Below, piece after piece: positions 10,759 to 23,099 of a stretch of 64,000 nucleotides of DNA. Numbering within the stretch: the first letter of the stretch is position 1; each line of letters opens with the position of its first letter. Made by a program: the position numbers and the translations under genes. The notes under the pieces were generated by a model. The model ran no database searches. It was not told the DNA's origin and saw only the letters and a list, made by a program, of their open reading frames with translations. This DNA comes from Entophlyctis helioformis (taxonomy: Eukaryota; Chytridiomycota; Chytridiomycetes; Chytridiales; Chytriomycetaceae), in assembly GCA_025526915.1 (NCBI GenBank), contig JAHLKH010000113.1:22808-86807 (forward strand). Direction: 5' to 3'.

Positions 10759-12282
10759 ATGAACAAACTGTACAAGTGCCCGCAGGTGAGCATTCAAGAG
10801 TTCCCACTGAATCCAGCAAGCTTGCACGCACCGCACGCACATGGACGCGACTGATCCGCCAGCAACTCGGGTAAACGATGCAGTGCAAGTCATCGCAGCA
10901 CAAGACTCTGGGCAAGATGCACCTCGGGACTTTCAGATCTTTCGCAATCTGGACACCCTCGTGCAACTGCTGCCAGACATCCACCCAGACTTTCTGATGG
11001 ACCAGCTGCTGATCTTTGGCGACGCCCAAGACGAAGAGGTCGTGTCGGTCGTGCTTGATGCTGTTGCTGCGCGTGGCAACAACGCGCCACGCCTTGGTGA
11101 CGGCATTGGCCGAGCGTGGGAAACGGACGCAGTTTACGAAGACGGCTTGGGCACGGATAAAGAGTCTACTGCGATCAAGCAAAGCTCGGCAGCGACCGAC
11201 GCACTGATGCAGAAGGAGTGCGGGTGCTGCTTTGGCGACGTCTCGGACGGCACGGTGAGCTGCATGTGCGGCGTCCTTGGTGGATCAGGCTGCTGACGGG
11301 AGCTGCAAGGCAGACGACGCGATGCAGTGAGGGACACTTGTTTTGCTTTGACTGTGCCAAACGCACGATCGAGGCGGGCATGGGCCAACGTAAGTGCATC
11401 CAGATCCGCCTATGCAATGCTTCTGCTCGCGACCTTGAGAAATAAGCAACCGCATCGTGTGCCATGCATATGGCAGTCAAGGTGGATGCAGGTGCCCCGA
11501 CACGTCAGGTTGCGAGAGCGAGTTTACCACGGCGGAGCTGAGACGGTTCATGCGCCTGCAGCTTTCGATGGGTTCATGCGCATGCGCCAACAGGCCGAGA
11601 TCCGAAAGGTACGCACAAACCATGGCATCACGCCTATTTAGCGTTTCCGTGTGTCTGACCATTGCAGCGCGTCAGGCCAACATCAGCGGCTGCGAGCAGT
11701 GTCCGTTCTGCGAGTACAGTGCCATCATGGACCAGCCGGCAGACGAAGAGCCGCACTTCCAGTGCCAGGCAGACGCATGCCGCACCAAGTCGTGCCGCAA
11801 GTGCAAGAAAGTGTCGCACCATCCCGACAGTTGCACAGACGCGGAGATGGGCGATATTGTGCACCAGCTGGCGGAAGCCATGACAAATGGGCTCGTGCGG
11901 GAGTGTCCAGCGTGCAAGCGCAAGTTTCTGAAAGAGTATGGCTGCAACAAGATGGTGTGCATCTGTGGGCAGTACATGTGCTATGTGTGCCGCAAGCCGA
12001 TCACTGGATACGACCATTTTGGCAACCCGCCTGTCCCAGGTAGTCCGTGCGATCTTGCTGGTTGCACTTGATGGACGCTGATGCTTTCCATGCAGGCAAG
12101 TGTCCGCTCTTTGACGACTGTTCCAACGCCATGTGGACGATGTCGAGCGTGCCAAGGAAGCAGCCGTGAAGGAGATCAAGAGCAAGGACACCACAAAGAC
12201 ACACGTGGTCGACGAAGCAGCGCGCTCGCTTGTGCTGAAGCAAGGCGTGGCGCATGGTGCGCCAAACTCGCTGGCTGTTTGA
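10759..12282 (+). CDS. RBR-type E3 ubiquitin ligase, RNF216/TRIAD3-like
   Basis: RING-between-RING ligase. An N-terminal stretch (10841 onward) reads LLPDIHPDFLMDQL, like RNF216. Joining across intron 11266-11327 gives CGCCFGDVSDGTVSC then EGHLFCFDCAKRTIEAG (RING1). The in-between region has CPFCEY and CRKCKKVSHHPDSC; RING2 has CPACKRKFLKEYGCNKM, where the cysteine of GCNKM matches the transthiolation cysteine of RNF216, then CYVCRKPITGYDHF, a hallmark of the RNF216 group. A basic helical tail (ERAKEAAVKEIKSK) ends at TGA 12280-12282 after a one-base frame break near 12126. Start is uncertain: ATG 10841, or ATG 10759 with an intron 10786-10818 that keeps frame. Further introns lie near 11393-11470, 11600-11665 and 12040-12095. 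Confidence 0.82.
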
Positions 12283-12317
12283 CGATCCTCAAATGAACGT
12301 TTGCTCGCAAAATTGCA

Positions 12318-13936
12318 ATGGAGACGTTCAACGGGACCTCGGATGTGCCGCAGATGGGGGCCAAGGAGCTGGTGCGGCACACGCCTGCATGTCTCGGCAG
12401 CCTGCCCGAGCCGCCAAGCTAACACATGCCGTGCAGGGGTGGGCCAACGTCGGCATAGCGTCGCTGCTGCTCGTCGTCAACGGTGCGTCGAGTGTGGCGG
12501 GCTTGCGATGCCGAGGCTGTGATTCAGGCTGACCCAACAGCACACACATGCACAGGCCTCATCTCCATTTACTTTGGACTGGGTCTTGAAGTAGACATCA
12601 TCGTCGCAGCGTTACGGTGCGGCAGTGTCTACTTGGCTATCCAGTGCTTCCTGCAGAGCCTTGGCTGACATGCAGACCGCCGTGCGCCAGGTGCATCGTG
12701 CAGCTGACGCTGCTCTCGGTCGCCCTTGAGCCCGTCTTTGCCGTCAACCAGCCGCTGCCGGTGTTTGCAATCGCCTGTGAGTTCCGACGACTTCCGAGAT
12801 CGCAACTGCTTGCTTCCGCTCCGCCCGGCGGCAGCTTGACATCCGCAAGCATGGGCACACACTGTCATCTTTGCAGTGGCATGCATGGCATTCATGGCCC
12901 GCTCATGTGTCGGATCTTGGGCATGATCCAGTGTCGGGCGTCGGAACTTGGCCGATCACAAACTGACCAATCACATGGACGGACGGCAGCACTCCTTGTT
13001 CTCATCGCATGCAGCGAAGTGTACTACAGCCGCACAGCGTACCGCCACCAGTACATGTTCTTTTCCGTGCTCGTGTCCATCATGGCCAGCACGTTCATGA
13101 CGGGCTTCATTGGCAACGCCTTTGCCATCCAAGCCGATCCGTGGTGGTCTGCCCGCAACTTTATTCCGACCATGGGCATGCTGGTCGGCAACGCCATGTC
13201 GAGCGTTGCTGTCGGGCTCAGCAGCGTCACCACGCAGCTTGTGGACAACAAGGACAAGATTGAGATGTACCTGTCGTTTGGCGCATCACGTTGGGAAGCT
13301 GGTAATCAGTCGCGAGTGTGCTGCGTGTTGGGTCGTGCAGTTGATCTCACGCGTGCCGTCTGACGGATCACAGCACGGCCAGTCTGTGTCGAGGCCATCA
13401 AGCTAGCGCTTTTGCCCGCACTCAACTCCATGAGCATCATCGGACTCGTGTCCATCCCAGGGTAATATGGCAATCCGTCTCAAGTGCAGTGCATGACGGA
13501 CTGCACTGCAGGCTCACACACAAGCAGCATGATGACTGGCCAGATTCTCGGCGGCTCGTCAGCCGAGAATGCAGCGCATTACCAGCAAGTCATCACGTTC
13601 ATGATCACATCGTCATGCTCGCTCGCAACCGTCACGGCTGTGCTGGCTGCCGTGTTTATGGTCTTTGACGACAAGGCACGTCTGCGTCTCGACCTGCTCG
13701 TCAAGAACAAGAAGAGAAAGTCCGATGTTGCCGGCATGGTCAAGCGCACAGCATCATCACTCTGGTGGGCAGTGTGCCAACCCGGAGGTGGATCACAGCC
13801 TCGCGTACCGTGCCGAACGAGACTGCCGTTCCGTCTGAACGCCAGCCTCTTCTCCCGCCTGCCCGCACCTAGTTTAGTGTTTGGTGTTCTGTCCATCCAT
13901 GTTATTGTGGATCTGTTGCCCCAATACAAGTTATAG
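12318..13936 (+). CDS. UPF0014/FetB-type membrane permease
   Basis: Eukaryotic member of the UPF0014 family, which includes bacterial FetB (YbbM) and plant ALS3/STAR2, the membrane half of ABC-like metal or sugar-nucleotide exporters. Small exons join well: METFNGTSDVPQ to ANVGIASLLLVVN (intron 12372-12436), GLISIYFGLGLEVDIIVAAL (intron 12483-12555), CIVQLTLLSVALEPVFAV (intron 12617-12690), ACMAFMAR (intron 12777-12876), then the signature NFIPTMGMLVGNAMSSV, SFGASRWEAA (intron 13302-13373), NSMSIIGLVSIPGMMTGQIL (intron 13462-13527). About seven membrane segments are expected. The C-terminal 60 residues after RTASSLW look unlike the family and may be an unspliced intron. The start is only 35 bp after the RBR stop codon. 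Confidence 0.85.
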
Positions 13937-14615
13937 TCAGCCTTTCCCTGACAGTCTCCAATCTACGCTCATCGCTGCTCATCGCGATGATTTCCACAAA
14001 CATTCCCGTGCCTGGCTCGGCTGGCGCGACCTGCCGCACATGCCATATGTGCGGTGGCGCATTCTCAAAGGCATCTCTGCCTGGCCACCAGCGTGGGTGA
14101 GTGGCCTGCCTTTGCCCGCTGTCAGGCCACCGTTGCAGCGCTTCTCCTCTTGCGGCTCTTGTTTGTGTCTTCTTGCCATTCTTGGCGCTGGCCTGTTCTC
14201 TGGCTTACACCATGCATACTTGGCAATAGCTGCATCCGCAAAAGCCTGGGCGTCAACCAGCTGACTCGCACCATGGCGACTCTCTCTGCTGGCAGCGTTT
14301 CCCTCTTTCCGTGTACCAGCTGTACGCACCTCGCTTGGACGGTTTGGCTTGGAGCGGCCATTGTGGCGTGTTTGGCCGGACGCGTTCAACTCACTCCTTG
14401 ACTTGCGCGTTGCCCTCGTCCAAACAAACACTTGACGCGGCAAGGCATGCGCAAGATTCCCCAGCCAAAGCTCGCTGCCCATCTGCGGACATGCAAGGGT
14501 GTCCAGTCGTCCCACGAGCACGAGCACGAGCACGAGACGGCTTCTGACCTCTTCACCCACCAGGGCCCTGATGGCTATGGTCAAAGCCTCCGAGGCATCA
14601 ACAGCCAACCAACAG
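13937..14615. other. No supported gene
   Basis: Open frames exist on both strands but show no recognisable domain. A Met-starting stretch near 14450 (PQPKLAAHLRTCKG) could be a partial zinc-finger exon of the downstream gene, but no cysteine pair precedes it. Confidence 0.4.
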
Positions 14616-16524
14616 CGGCGAGTTCAAGCCCAATCTCGTCCCAGCAAGCGCGCCTGTTCTTCGCACAATGCGCAAGCCGAGTGGCATGCAGGCTGGCAGT
14701 CATGGCGATGTGTTTGGCGACTATGACTACGCGGCTGATGCGCCGTCCCTGCTGCGCTCAGCGACACGGCCAGCGCCGATCTCGCCGCAGCGATCAATCA
14801 ATGGCCAGTCGTCGCTGCCCATGCCCATCAATCCCTCGTCACTTGCGGCGGCATACAACCATCATGCTCGCGGCAGCGAGACCATTGCTGTGGCTGCCGA
14901 GTCCTCCATGCATGTGGCCTCAATCCCATCGTCGCCGTACCACGGTGATGCTTCTGCTCCAGCTTCGACAGCCGTGGGCCGCACACCGTCGGCGACATCG
15001 TCGTCTGCGTCGTCTGCGGGTGCCGTCCGCACGCCAGGTGGCGGTATGCGCGTTGTGCCCAAACGCAACCTTCGCGAGATTCCACCATCATCGACGCTTT
15101 CGCGCATGCCTGAAGATGACCATGCGCAGTGCGCCAGTCGTCTTCTTCAATGGCTGCTGCCCCAAGTGGGTCTTCTGTTCCAAGCACGCCTGGCAACCCG
15201 CAGTCGCACGGATATGCCATTGCGAATCCGTTTGCCGCTTCAAATGCACGGCCACCGAGCTCAGTCACCGCCATGGCTGGATCGAAAACACCACAAGTCT
15301 GCAGCACCAACAGCACCAGCAACAGCACCACCAACAGCACCAGCAGCAAGCATTGTCGCGCCAAAATTCAGGACACATCAATGCGCAACTGTCGGCCCCC
15401 AACAAGGCCGCCCCGCCTGGATCTGGCCGGCCTGCGCCACATGCAGGCAATACAGCTCCTCAGAACGCAAAGCCGCAACAGCAAGCAAATCCTCCATCGG
15501 CAAGCAGCCGACCGCGATCATCGGCAGCCACCCCAACCCATGTCCCTGCTGTACAGCCGCAAAAGCCTCGCCCAAAACCGGCGGCGCAACCAGTCCAGCA
15601 GTCTTTTGACGACATGCCCATCAGATCTAATCCGGCCGTCTCTGCCACAACCAACATTGACGACATACCCATCAGGCCGCGTCAGAGGCAAGAGCCAAAC
15701 GCCGATGCACACGGCAATGATACACAAGACGACCCAGAGGCACACATTCCAAGCGAGTATCCAATTGACGAGGCTCTTGATGAAGGCATGGGCGACGAGT
15801 ATGCAACTTCGGGCGGGCCGCTTATTCCCTGCTACATCTGCGGCCGCAAGTTTATGCAGGAGCGGCTGGACAAGCACACGGACGCATGTGCCAAAGCTAG
15901 CAAAGCGCGCAAGGTATTTGATGCGTCCAAGGCACGCGCCAAGGGAACGGACATTGAAAAGTACACGGGCAAAGGACCGCGTGAAGGACGCTCGGACGGC
16001 GCATCGGCTGGTCCAGCCAAGGTATGAGCATGATTGCCGCACATGCATGCATGCATGCATATTCGTTTGCAGGGTGCAGGCTGATAGTGAGCGTGTTACG
16101 CATGTGGCGATGCTGGACGTTTTCAGCCGCCAAAGAAGAACAACTGGAGGATAAAGCACGAGGCGTTTGTGCAGATGGTGCGATCGGCGCGGACAGGGCT
16201 GGACCAGAAGACGGCGCACCTGTGATTGATCCCAATCCTGACTATGTCACCTGCCCGAGCTGCAACCGCCGGTTCAACGAGGACTCTGGCGCCAGACACA
16301 TTCCGCTCTGCAAGGAGCGCGTGTCGCATTCAACAGCTCGCAAGGCACAGCCCGCGGCGCCTTTTTCGGGCCGTGGCGGTGCTGGCCGTGGACGCTCAAA
16401 TGGCCACGGCCATCATGGTGCACCAGCTGCCCCTGTCGAGACCAAGGAGGATATGCTCAAACGTCGCACGGCGTACAAGCCACCTGCCCCCAAGACGCTT
16501 GGCAAGCCAACCAGTCGCAAGTAG
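14616..16524 (+). CDS. ZC2HC1-type C2HC zinc-finger protein
   Basis: Two C2HC fingers typical of the ZC2HC1 (FAM164) family: CYICGRKFMQERLDKHTDAC at about 15830-15890 and CPSCNRRFNEDSGARHIPLC at about 16252-16310, each followed by basic sequence. An intron near 16023-16126 separates them; the second exon begins KKNNWRIKHEAFVQMV, the usual inter-finger segment, and a one-base loss near 16212 shifts frame before DPNPDYVTCP. The N-terminal 400 residues are low-complexity Ser/Pro/Gln with two more frame changes (about 15120 and 15300). The exon may begin at 14616 with GEFKPNLVPAS; the true start is not fixed. Ends RRTAYKPP...TSRK at 16524. Molecular function in fungi is not established. Confidence 0.78.
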
Positions 16525-17003
16525 ATTGTGCATCTAGACACGCGTTGCTGGAGACAGCACGAGTGTTTATCGTGGCAAGAAGACGGGGCGGGAGAGCGAT
16601 GGACGGTGTACACGACCAAAGCAAGGAAAAGCGAAAAGGGGCAGCAGCGCCAGACCAGAAGGGCAGTGCCGAATGGCTGCAATAAAGATGTGCAGTCAGC
16701 TATATCATTGCAAGTGGGATGCCGAGCAGTTCGATCTGGCAGCAGTCGGCAATGGCGCTTGCGGTATTGGAAAGGCTTGCACACAGCCACTTTTTCACAA
16801 TGTATTTGCCTAACGAACATGGAAAATTTGCTATCAACAATTATTAGCCGCAGCGAGGTGGGATTGGAACCGCTGACGACGAATGCCGGACGTGGTGGGC
16901 ATCGTGCGACTGGCCTGCTGGACTTCTGGCCTGCTGGTCTGTGCCCGCGCTGCATTCCTGCCAGCGAAGCCGGGCTGTGGAAGGCATTCTGCCAACCCGT
17001 CGT
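16525..17003. other. Intergenic, no supported gene
   Basis: Spacer between the convergent zinc-finger and polyQ genes. It is more A+T-rich around 16680-16850 than its surroundings. No RNA gene is supported here. Confidence 0.5.
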
Positions 17004-17520
17004 CTAGAAGGTGTCCTTGGTGGGTGAAATCTGCATGGCGCAGTCCATGTCTGCTTGCGTCGCCGCAAGACGGCCGTCAATCCGAAGGCGTTTAAGTGGC
17101 CGCTGAATGTCAGCGTTGCTGCTGCTGCGTTGCTGCTGTTGCTGCTGCTGCTGTTGCTGCTGTTGCTGCTGCTGGATGCGCCCGCACAAGCCGGGCCTTG
17201 GAGCTTGAAAGCCGCTGTGCTCTGTTGGCCGTGCACTTGCCGGCGGGCCGCACCGTTGGCTGCGGGTCCTGATCGTCGACAAGGTGCACAAACAGAGCAC
17301 ACACGGGCGACCCGTAGCCGTAGTCCTTCTGAGGCGCATCCAGGTCCAGGCTGAAATCCAGGTCTTGTGCAAGGTCGTTGTCTATGGCTCCATCCGTCGC
17401 ATCCACACCATGCCGGCTGCTGTCGTCTGCGCCTGCGAGACTGCCAAGACCGCCGAGGCTGCCAACGATGCCGAAACCGCCCAGTTCAACTTGGTCAGCG
17501 AGGTCGAGCGACGAGACCAT
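17004..17520 (-). CDS. Hypothetical protein with polyglutamine tract
   Basis: Start MVSSLDLADQVELGG at 17520, an acidic middle (DNDLAQDLDFSLDLDAP), then after one frame change near 17230 a run of 15 glutamines and the C-terminus IQRPLKRLRIDGRL with stop at 17004. The CAG tract lies at about 17127-17173. No domain is recognised. The basic KRLRI next to polyQ could suggest a nuclear protein, but that is weak. The divergent URB2 start is 286 bp away. Confidence 0.5.
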
Positions 17521-17806
17521 GACTCTGGCCAGCGCATCATGTCAGCACCCCCGAGAGTCGCAGCATGCATGGGCGACCAGCGAGCGATGCGCATCTGCGA
17601 GCATGCCATTATCAACCTACAGGTCTGTGACCCGCTGGGTTTATCTGAACGATGCCCGGGTCGATACGTTGATGTTGGAAATTGCCAGATGGCAGGCGGG
17701 TCACGTGAGAAGACGTGACCATACGACAGGCCAATCAGCGGCGAGCGCTCAAGCTCAAGATCCACCGACATTCGATCTTTTTCTGCGACAGAAACCATCA
17801 GCAGGC

Positions 17807-20800
17807 ATGTCGAGCGTTGCAGCGGCTGCATCGACGGGGGCAGCAACCGTGCAGGAGCTCATCCGCACGCTGCGCTCCAACAACACGCCGCTGAGCGAGC
17901 GTTTGCGTCTGGGCCGCTCGCTCTGGACGTCGCATGCCGTGTATGTGCCCGGCAAGACCGAGCTGCTGCTCGACTGGATTGCCGCGCTGCTGGTCAAATC
18001 CGTGCCTTCTTCAACGACGTCTACGGCAACGACAGCAGCAGCCGAGTGAGTGCGCTGCCGGTGTGCCGTGTGCAGCGTGTGCCGTGCAGCTTGCCGCTGG
18101 GCGTTTGGCATTCATGCTTACCAATGCATTTCGACCAGTGAGCTGCCGTATCTGTCGTGCGAGTGTGGCAGATGCTGCTGGACCTGCTGCATTCTCTGGC
18201 TCCGCAGTCGCAAGCCTCCGCGCCGATCTCGACCAATGCGCCGTCAATGCAGCTCAAGGTCCCGCTTGCCCCGCTGTTTGCGGCAGTCGCCCGTGCATCC
18301 CCCGATCAGGCGTCCATTCAGCTGCTGCCGCTTGCTCGCACGGTCTTTGGGCTCACGACTGGATCGCTGGCGGCTGTTGCTCGCATCTCAACCGACCAGC
18401 TCGCGTCGTTGGGTCTTGAGATCGCACAGTGCCTGCTCTCTCGCATCGCCGGCAGCCAGCCACTGTCGCCGGCCCTGTGGGACTACGCCATCGGAATCCT
18501 GGAAAAGATGCAGCAGGAACAGGTCAAGTCGCCGCACCAGAAAAAGGTTCGTGCTCATCCTTGGATCGTTGGACAATCGCCCCCAGATCTGACCGTGCCT
18601 GTCTGCAGATCTTCACGTTTGCTGTGCAGAAACAGGTGCCCGTCCTGATCCAGTTGCGATACGCGGTGCTGGCTGCTGAACTTGCCGAGGAGCGCGGCGG
18701 TCTGTCCAAGTCGCAAACTGAATCGTTTGTTGCTCTGTTCACAAGCATCATCGAGGATGTTGTGCTGCATTCAGACCATCTGTCCGAGTTTGCATCGGTG
18801 CTCCAGCAGATTGCATCGCGTCGCAGCAACAGCGCACCAGGTGTTGCGTCGGCAAAACCTCCCTCGGCAGCAGCAGCAGCAGCCGAGGTGCCTCCAAGCA
18901 ACGTCAATGCAGGCTACCCTCGCGCTCTTCTCGACACGCTCAAGTCTCTTGCACAGTCTGCAAACACTCGCCCAGCCCTTGTCGCTGCCCTCCCAAGCCT
19001 CTTCCGCAGCTTCTGCCTCGCGTTCCGCAGTCGTGGCAAAGCCAGTCTCTTCGTACCAACCGCGTTTGGCATGTTTGCTGAGAAGCACAGGATACTCTTG
19101 TTGCCAGTCCAGGCAGTTGGATCCACGGCAGATGCTGATGGTGCAGCCAAGAAACGCTCGGCAAAGCGCAAAGCCAAGTCTGGAGACCAGCCGGCAGAAC
19201 CCTTGATGTCGGCCGCGTCGGCCATCCAAAGCCAGTCGGAGCTGTCCAGCCTTGGCCAGCTGCTACGGCTGCTTGTCGACTTTGACATCTTCCGTGCTGG
19301 AAACGACGACATCTCGGTCGCCCAGCGAGCCTATCTCGAGCAGGTCTTCCGAGACCTGCTGTCCTCGCACAGTCGCTTGATGCAGACGCATCGCAGCTGA
19401 CCGAGGTGTTCGCCGCCTGGCTGCACCTTCTCCGTCTCGACTACACTCTCATTGCGGACAACCTTGAAGACGTCTGGCGCTTGGTCTTTGTGCCGCACGG
19501 CCCGTCTCGTGCTGCAGCCGTCGATCTCGCTGTTGACCTGCTGAGCGTGTTTGTCAAGTCGCGCCAACTGGACTCGATGCTTCGCGTTGTTCTCGAGTGT
19601 GCACGTCAGACGCCATTTTGCGACCAGCTGCGCAACACGTGCTTGCTCGACGACCGCTGGATGAGTGCGTTTGGCGGTTTCATCAGCAGCATTCTCTCTG
19701 CGCAGTCCATTGCCATTATCCAGCTTCTCATGGACGAAATGTATGCTTCGTATGGCGTCGATGTCGGCTCTTCCGCTGCCGCTGTTGCTCCTGCCTCTCC
19801 CGATGCGTCCCAGCTCAAGAAGAAACGCAAGACTGCCAAACCAAACGGCGATGCAAGTGTCGCCAGTGCCACACCAGCCTCGTTGCAGATTCGCGACTCT
19901 CGCCTCATTGTTGACCTGCTCTGCACCTGTCTGGTTCACGCATCGCCAAGTGATGCTCAGCACGCTGCACTATTGGCTCAAATCAATGGATTCTACGATG
20001 GATATGTAGCGCCATGCCTGGAGCTTGCCAAGAGCCATGCTGGCAGTGATGACATGGCCATCTTGGTCGAGCGGCGCATCTGCCCAGCCCTCCAGCTGCA
20101 TTGGACGCTCATTCGCATCTCACAGGATTACTGGTCGGCCCATGTATCATCCGAGGCTGTGGCCAAGATGCAGAAGCGGTTCAAGAAACTGCTGCCCACT
20201 TATCCTGCTCTTCAGCCGTGGATGGTAGGTCGTTTTCAGCGTGCGGTGTCGAGACGGATTTGCTCACCATTTGCGTTTCGTGGCCAATCACAGATCCGGA
20301 TTGTGTGCTCGCATGCAACGCGCCTGGTCAGTATCTCTGCAAACCCAGCCGACGAGCAAGACTGCCGCTCCATTATCCACAAGCTGCTTGACTCGGTGTC
20401 ACTCTCGGACATGTCAACCAGCACCGACGAGCTCCTGGTTGCTTCCTGGCAGGCTATTCTCAGCAGCATGTTCTCGATTGGACAGATTGCAGCGCCGGCA
20501 TACCTTGTCCGCATTGTCGAGGTGTTCGTGGCGTCACTGCAGCACCAGCCATTGTCGGAACTGTGGGACGGCAAGGCGCCCCTCTCGACGAACCGTCTCT
20601 CTGCAGAGCTGCTTCTGTACCCGCCGTTCTATGAGATCACGTCTGTGCACGACAGTTTGCTCTGTGCCTTATTTGGCAGCTTGCAGACCGGACTTGAAGA
20701 CGTGTTCGGTGCCTGCGGTGCGGCAGCAACCAAGATCTTCAAGAGTCTGAACGAGCTGCAGACAGCGCGCACAGCAGCCTCCCTCACCACAGCCATCGAG

Positions 20801-23087
20801 GAAATTTTCGGTATGGTCAGCCAAAGCGTTGTCGAGCCAGCAGGAGCGCCAAGTGCCACTTCCATCAAGTCGCTGCAAGGTGCCTTGAACCTGCTTGAGG
20901 CTCTGTCGCTGTTCCCGACCGTGTACTTTACCACATTTGAGCGTGAGGCGATCGTCATTGCCATCTTCGCAGTCGAGTGGCTTGTTGCTGGCAATAGCGG
21001 CCTGCAAGCCGCCCACGGCCGTCTCTTTGTCCGCACTGGTCTCGTCTGCCGGCGTCTCACTCTGCGGTTCATGCGCAGTCGCGAGGACAAACTGTTGACG
21101 TTTTACGACCCCACTATTATGTCGGCGTATCTTTCGTTCCTCGGCAAGTACTGCGAAACAACGGCTGCTTTGACCAGCGTGGATGGTGCCGACAACTCGG
21201 ACGTCCGTACCTGGTGCGCAGCGATCGTTGACGAAACAAGCAGCATAGTCGAACTGACGACCCGCAAGGTTGTGCAGCGGCTAGAAGTCGGATCGTTGCC
21301 CAAGGGCAGCAAGACCAACCCTGCGCAGCTTATTGCTGCCATGTGGCCGATCCTCACATCGACATCCACGATATTCGCGAGCAAGCCAGCGGCAACGCCA
21401 TCAAAGTCGAGCAAGAAGTCGGGCAAAGCAGACAAAAAGTCCAGGCCGGCTGCGGCTCCAACAACGCCGCTTCTGGTTCCAGTTCTGCCGGGATCGACGG
21501 TCCCGATCACAGTTGCTGCTGGATCGATTGCAGCTGTCGGCGATCTCCTTGCACATGATTCAAAGCGTGTTCCAAAGTCGTTGTTTACAGATCCGCAGTT
21601 CATGAATCTCCTCGCGCATCTCGAGTCTGCTGCAACCCATGCCGACACTGTGCGGTCTTATCCGACCGACTCGGCCACCGTCATTCGCCATCTTTGTCGC
21701 TTCTTCAAGGCGGCCGGACAGACAGACCCGCTGCAACGAATCCTTCACGTGCCGTGTCGCTTCATGCCGATGCCGATGGCAGCTTTTGTGCGTCCGTGTC
21801 GGTTGGCCAAGCACGCAGAGTCCGTTCGAGTCTACTGACGGTCATGCTCGGAAGCATTGAGGACGTGGACGCTGAGAGTATCCAGACGCGTCTTCCTGGA
21901 TGGCTGGATGACTGCTGGCACCTGTACACGACATCGCCGGATGTGCGTGCGGCCATGGCGCCATGTGTGCAGCGCTGCCCCAAGGACCACTATGCGCTGC
22001 TTGTCGCCAACCACCTCGACGCCCTTGCAGCAGCGATCGACAGGCTGTCATGTTCTACGGATCTGGAGCCAGAGCACCTTGGTGGGCTCCTCGCCTGCTT
22101 CTCGCTGTTGTGGGAGACACCCAATCAGCACTCGGCTCGCCATCTCATCCGCGCACTCTTGCCACGTCTGCTCACGATGTGTGCAACAGTTGGCCAGCGA
22201 TCGGCCTCATTGCAAACGCTCAATCGCGTGCTTGATCTCGCCAATGTGGTTGTCACGGACCGCCGGATAGACCTGGACTCTGGCGAGGTGTCAATGGTTC
22301 TCGGCATTCTCCAGGCAGTCATGGCCAACTCGCAGTGCACCGCTTCGAATACCAAGCCATCCGCGCTGCCACTGGCTGATGTGCCGCCCGTGTATCTGGC
22401 CATATTTGAGAACATGTACCGCGTGCTGCTCGGTCTTTTGCGGTTCCGACGCGAGGCGATTGTGCGCCAGATCCCGCTATTTATCGCACCCATCTGTGCA
22501 CTGCTCGGAGCGTTCCAAGAACAACCCAAGCTGGGTGTCACAGGTGCTCATCGTCGGCAGCAGGCAGTCCTGGTGACAAGAAGGCGGCCGAAAGCACTGC
22601 GCCGACGGCATCTGGCCAGTCTGGTGGCCAGTCTGTGTTTGCCACAAACGCCGTACGGCTGTTTGCACCATTTGCACCCATGCCGGTTGCATGCGCCAAG
22701 AGTCTTGCGCGTGTCATGTCCGCCATCACTGAAAAGCCTGCGGCATTCTCAAGCGACGCTGCATCTGCATCTGCGTCTGGCGCATCCGCGTCGACATCCC
22801 ATCACGACCTGTCCACACAGCACACCCAGCTTGTCAAGCCATTCTCCAAGCACGCGCCGTTCCTTCTGTCGCGTATTGTGAGCATCCAGGCATCCATGCG
22901 GCCATTCCCGCCAGCCGTCAAAGACGCTCTCCGCGAAGGCGTGTACGCACTGCTGGATGTCTGCAACGACCATGGACGCCTTGCTGTGCTGGCTGGTCTG
23001 GACGGTGGATCGCACGGCGGCCGGTTTATCCTCAAAGATTTTGTTGCTGGTTGGGAGAAGGACCATCGCTACAAGGGCAAGGCTTGA
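17807..23087 (+). CDS. URB2: Ribosome biogenesis protein Urb2/Npa2
   Basis: Long alpha-helical protein of about 1,680 residues ending in the Urb2 C-terminal domain (GVYALLDVCNDHG, FVAGWEKDHRYKGKA), which in yeast acts in the nucleolus on early pre-60S particles. Start ATG 17807 (MSSVAAAASTGAATVQEL). Introns: about 18046-18164, 18547-18608, and 20225-20293, the last having no stop and a length divisible by three so that it hides in the open frame. Frame breaks without introns occur near 19379 (one G missing), 21745 and 22550; the protein reads sensibly across each. A Ser/Ala linker (18850-18900) and a Lys-rich stretch (KKRSAKRKAKS) may mark disordered or nucleolar-targeting parts. Stop 23085-23087. 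Confidence 0.82.
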
Positions 23088-23093
23088 AGAGAT

Positions 23094-23099
23094 AATAAA
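23094..23099 (+). promoter_or_regulatory. Polyadenylation signal of URB2
   Basis: AATAAA 7 bp after the URB2 stop codon. Close but plausible for a compact genome. Confidence 0.45.

Noticed and set aside
13979..14608. 209-residue minus-strand open frame
   Set aside because: No domain, Arg-rich composition typical of a shadow frame, no intron or promoter signals.
16850..16925. Possible minus-strand tRNA (box B-like GGTTCCAATCC)
   Set aside because: No matching acceptor stem, a 10-base loop where the anticodon loop should be 7, and no pairing T-stem.
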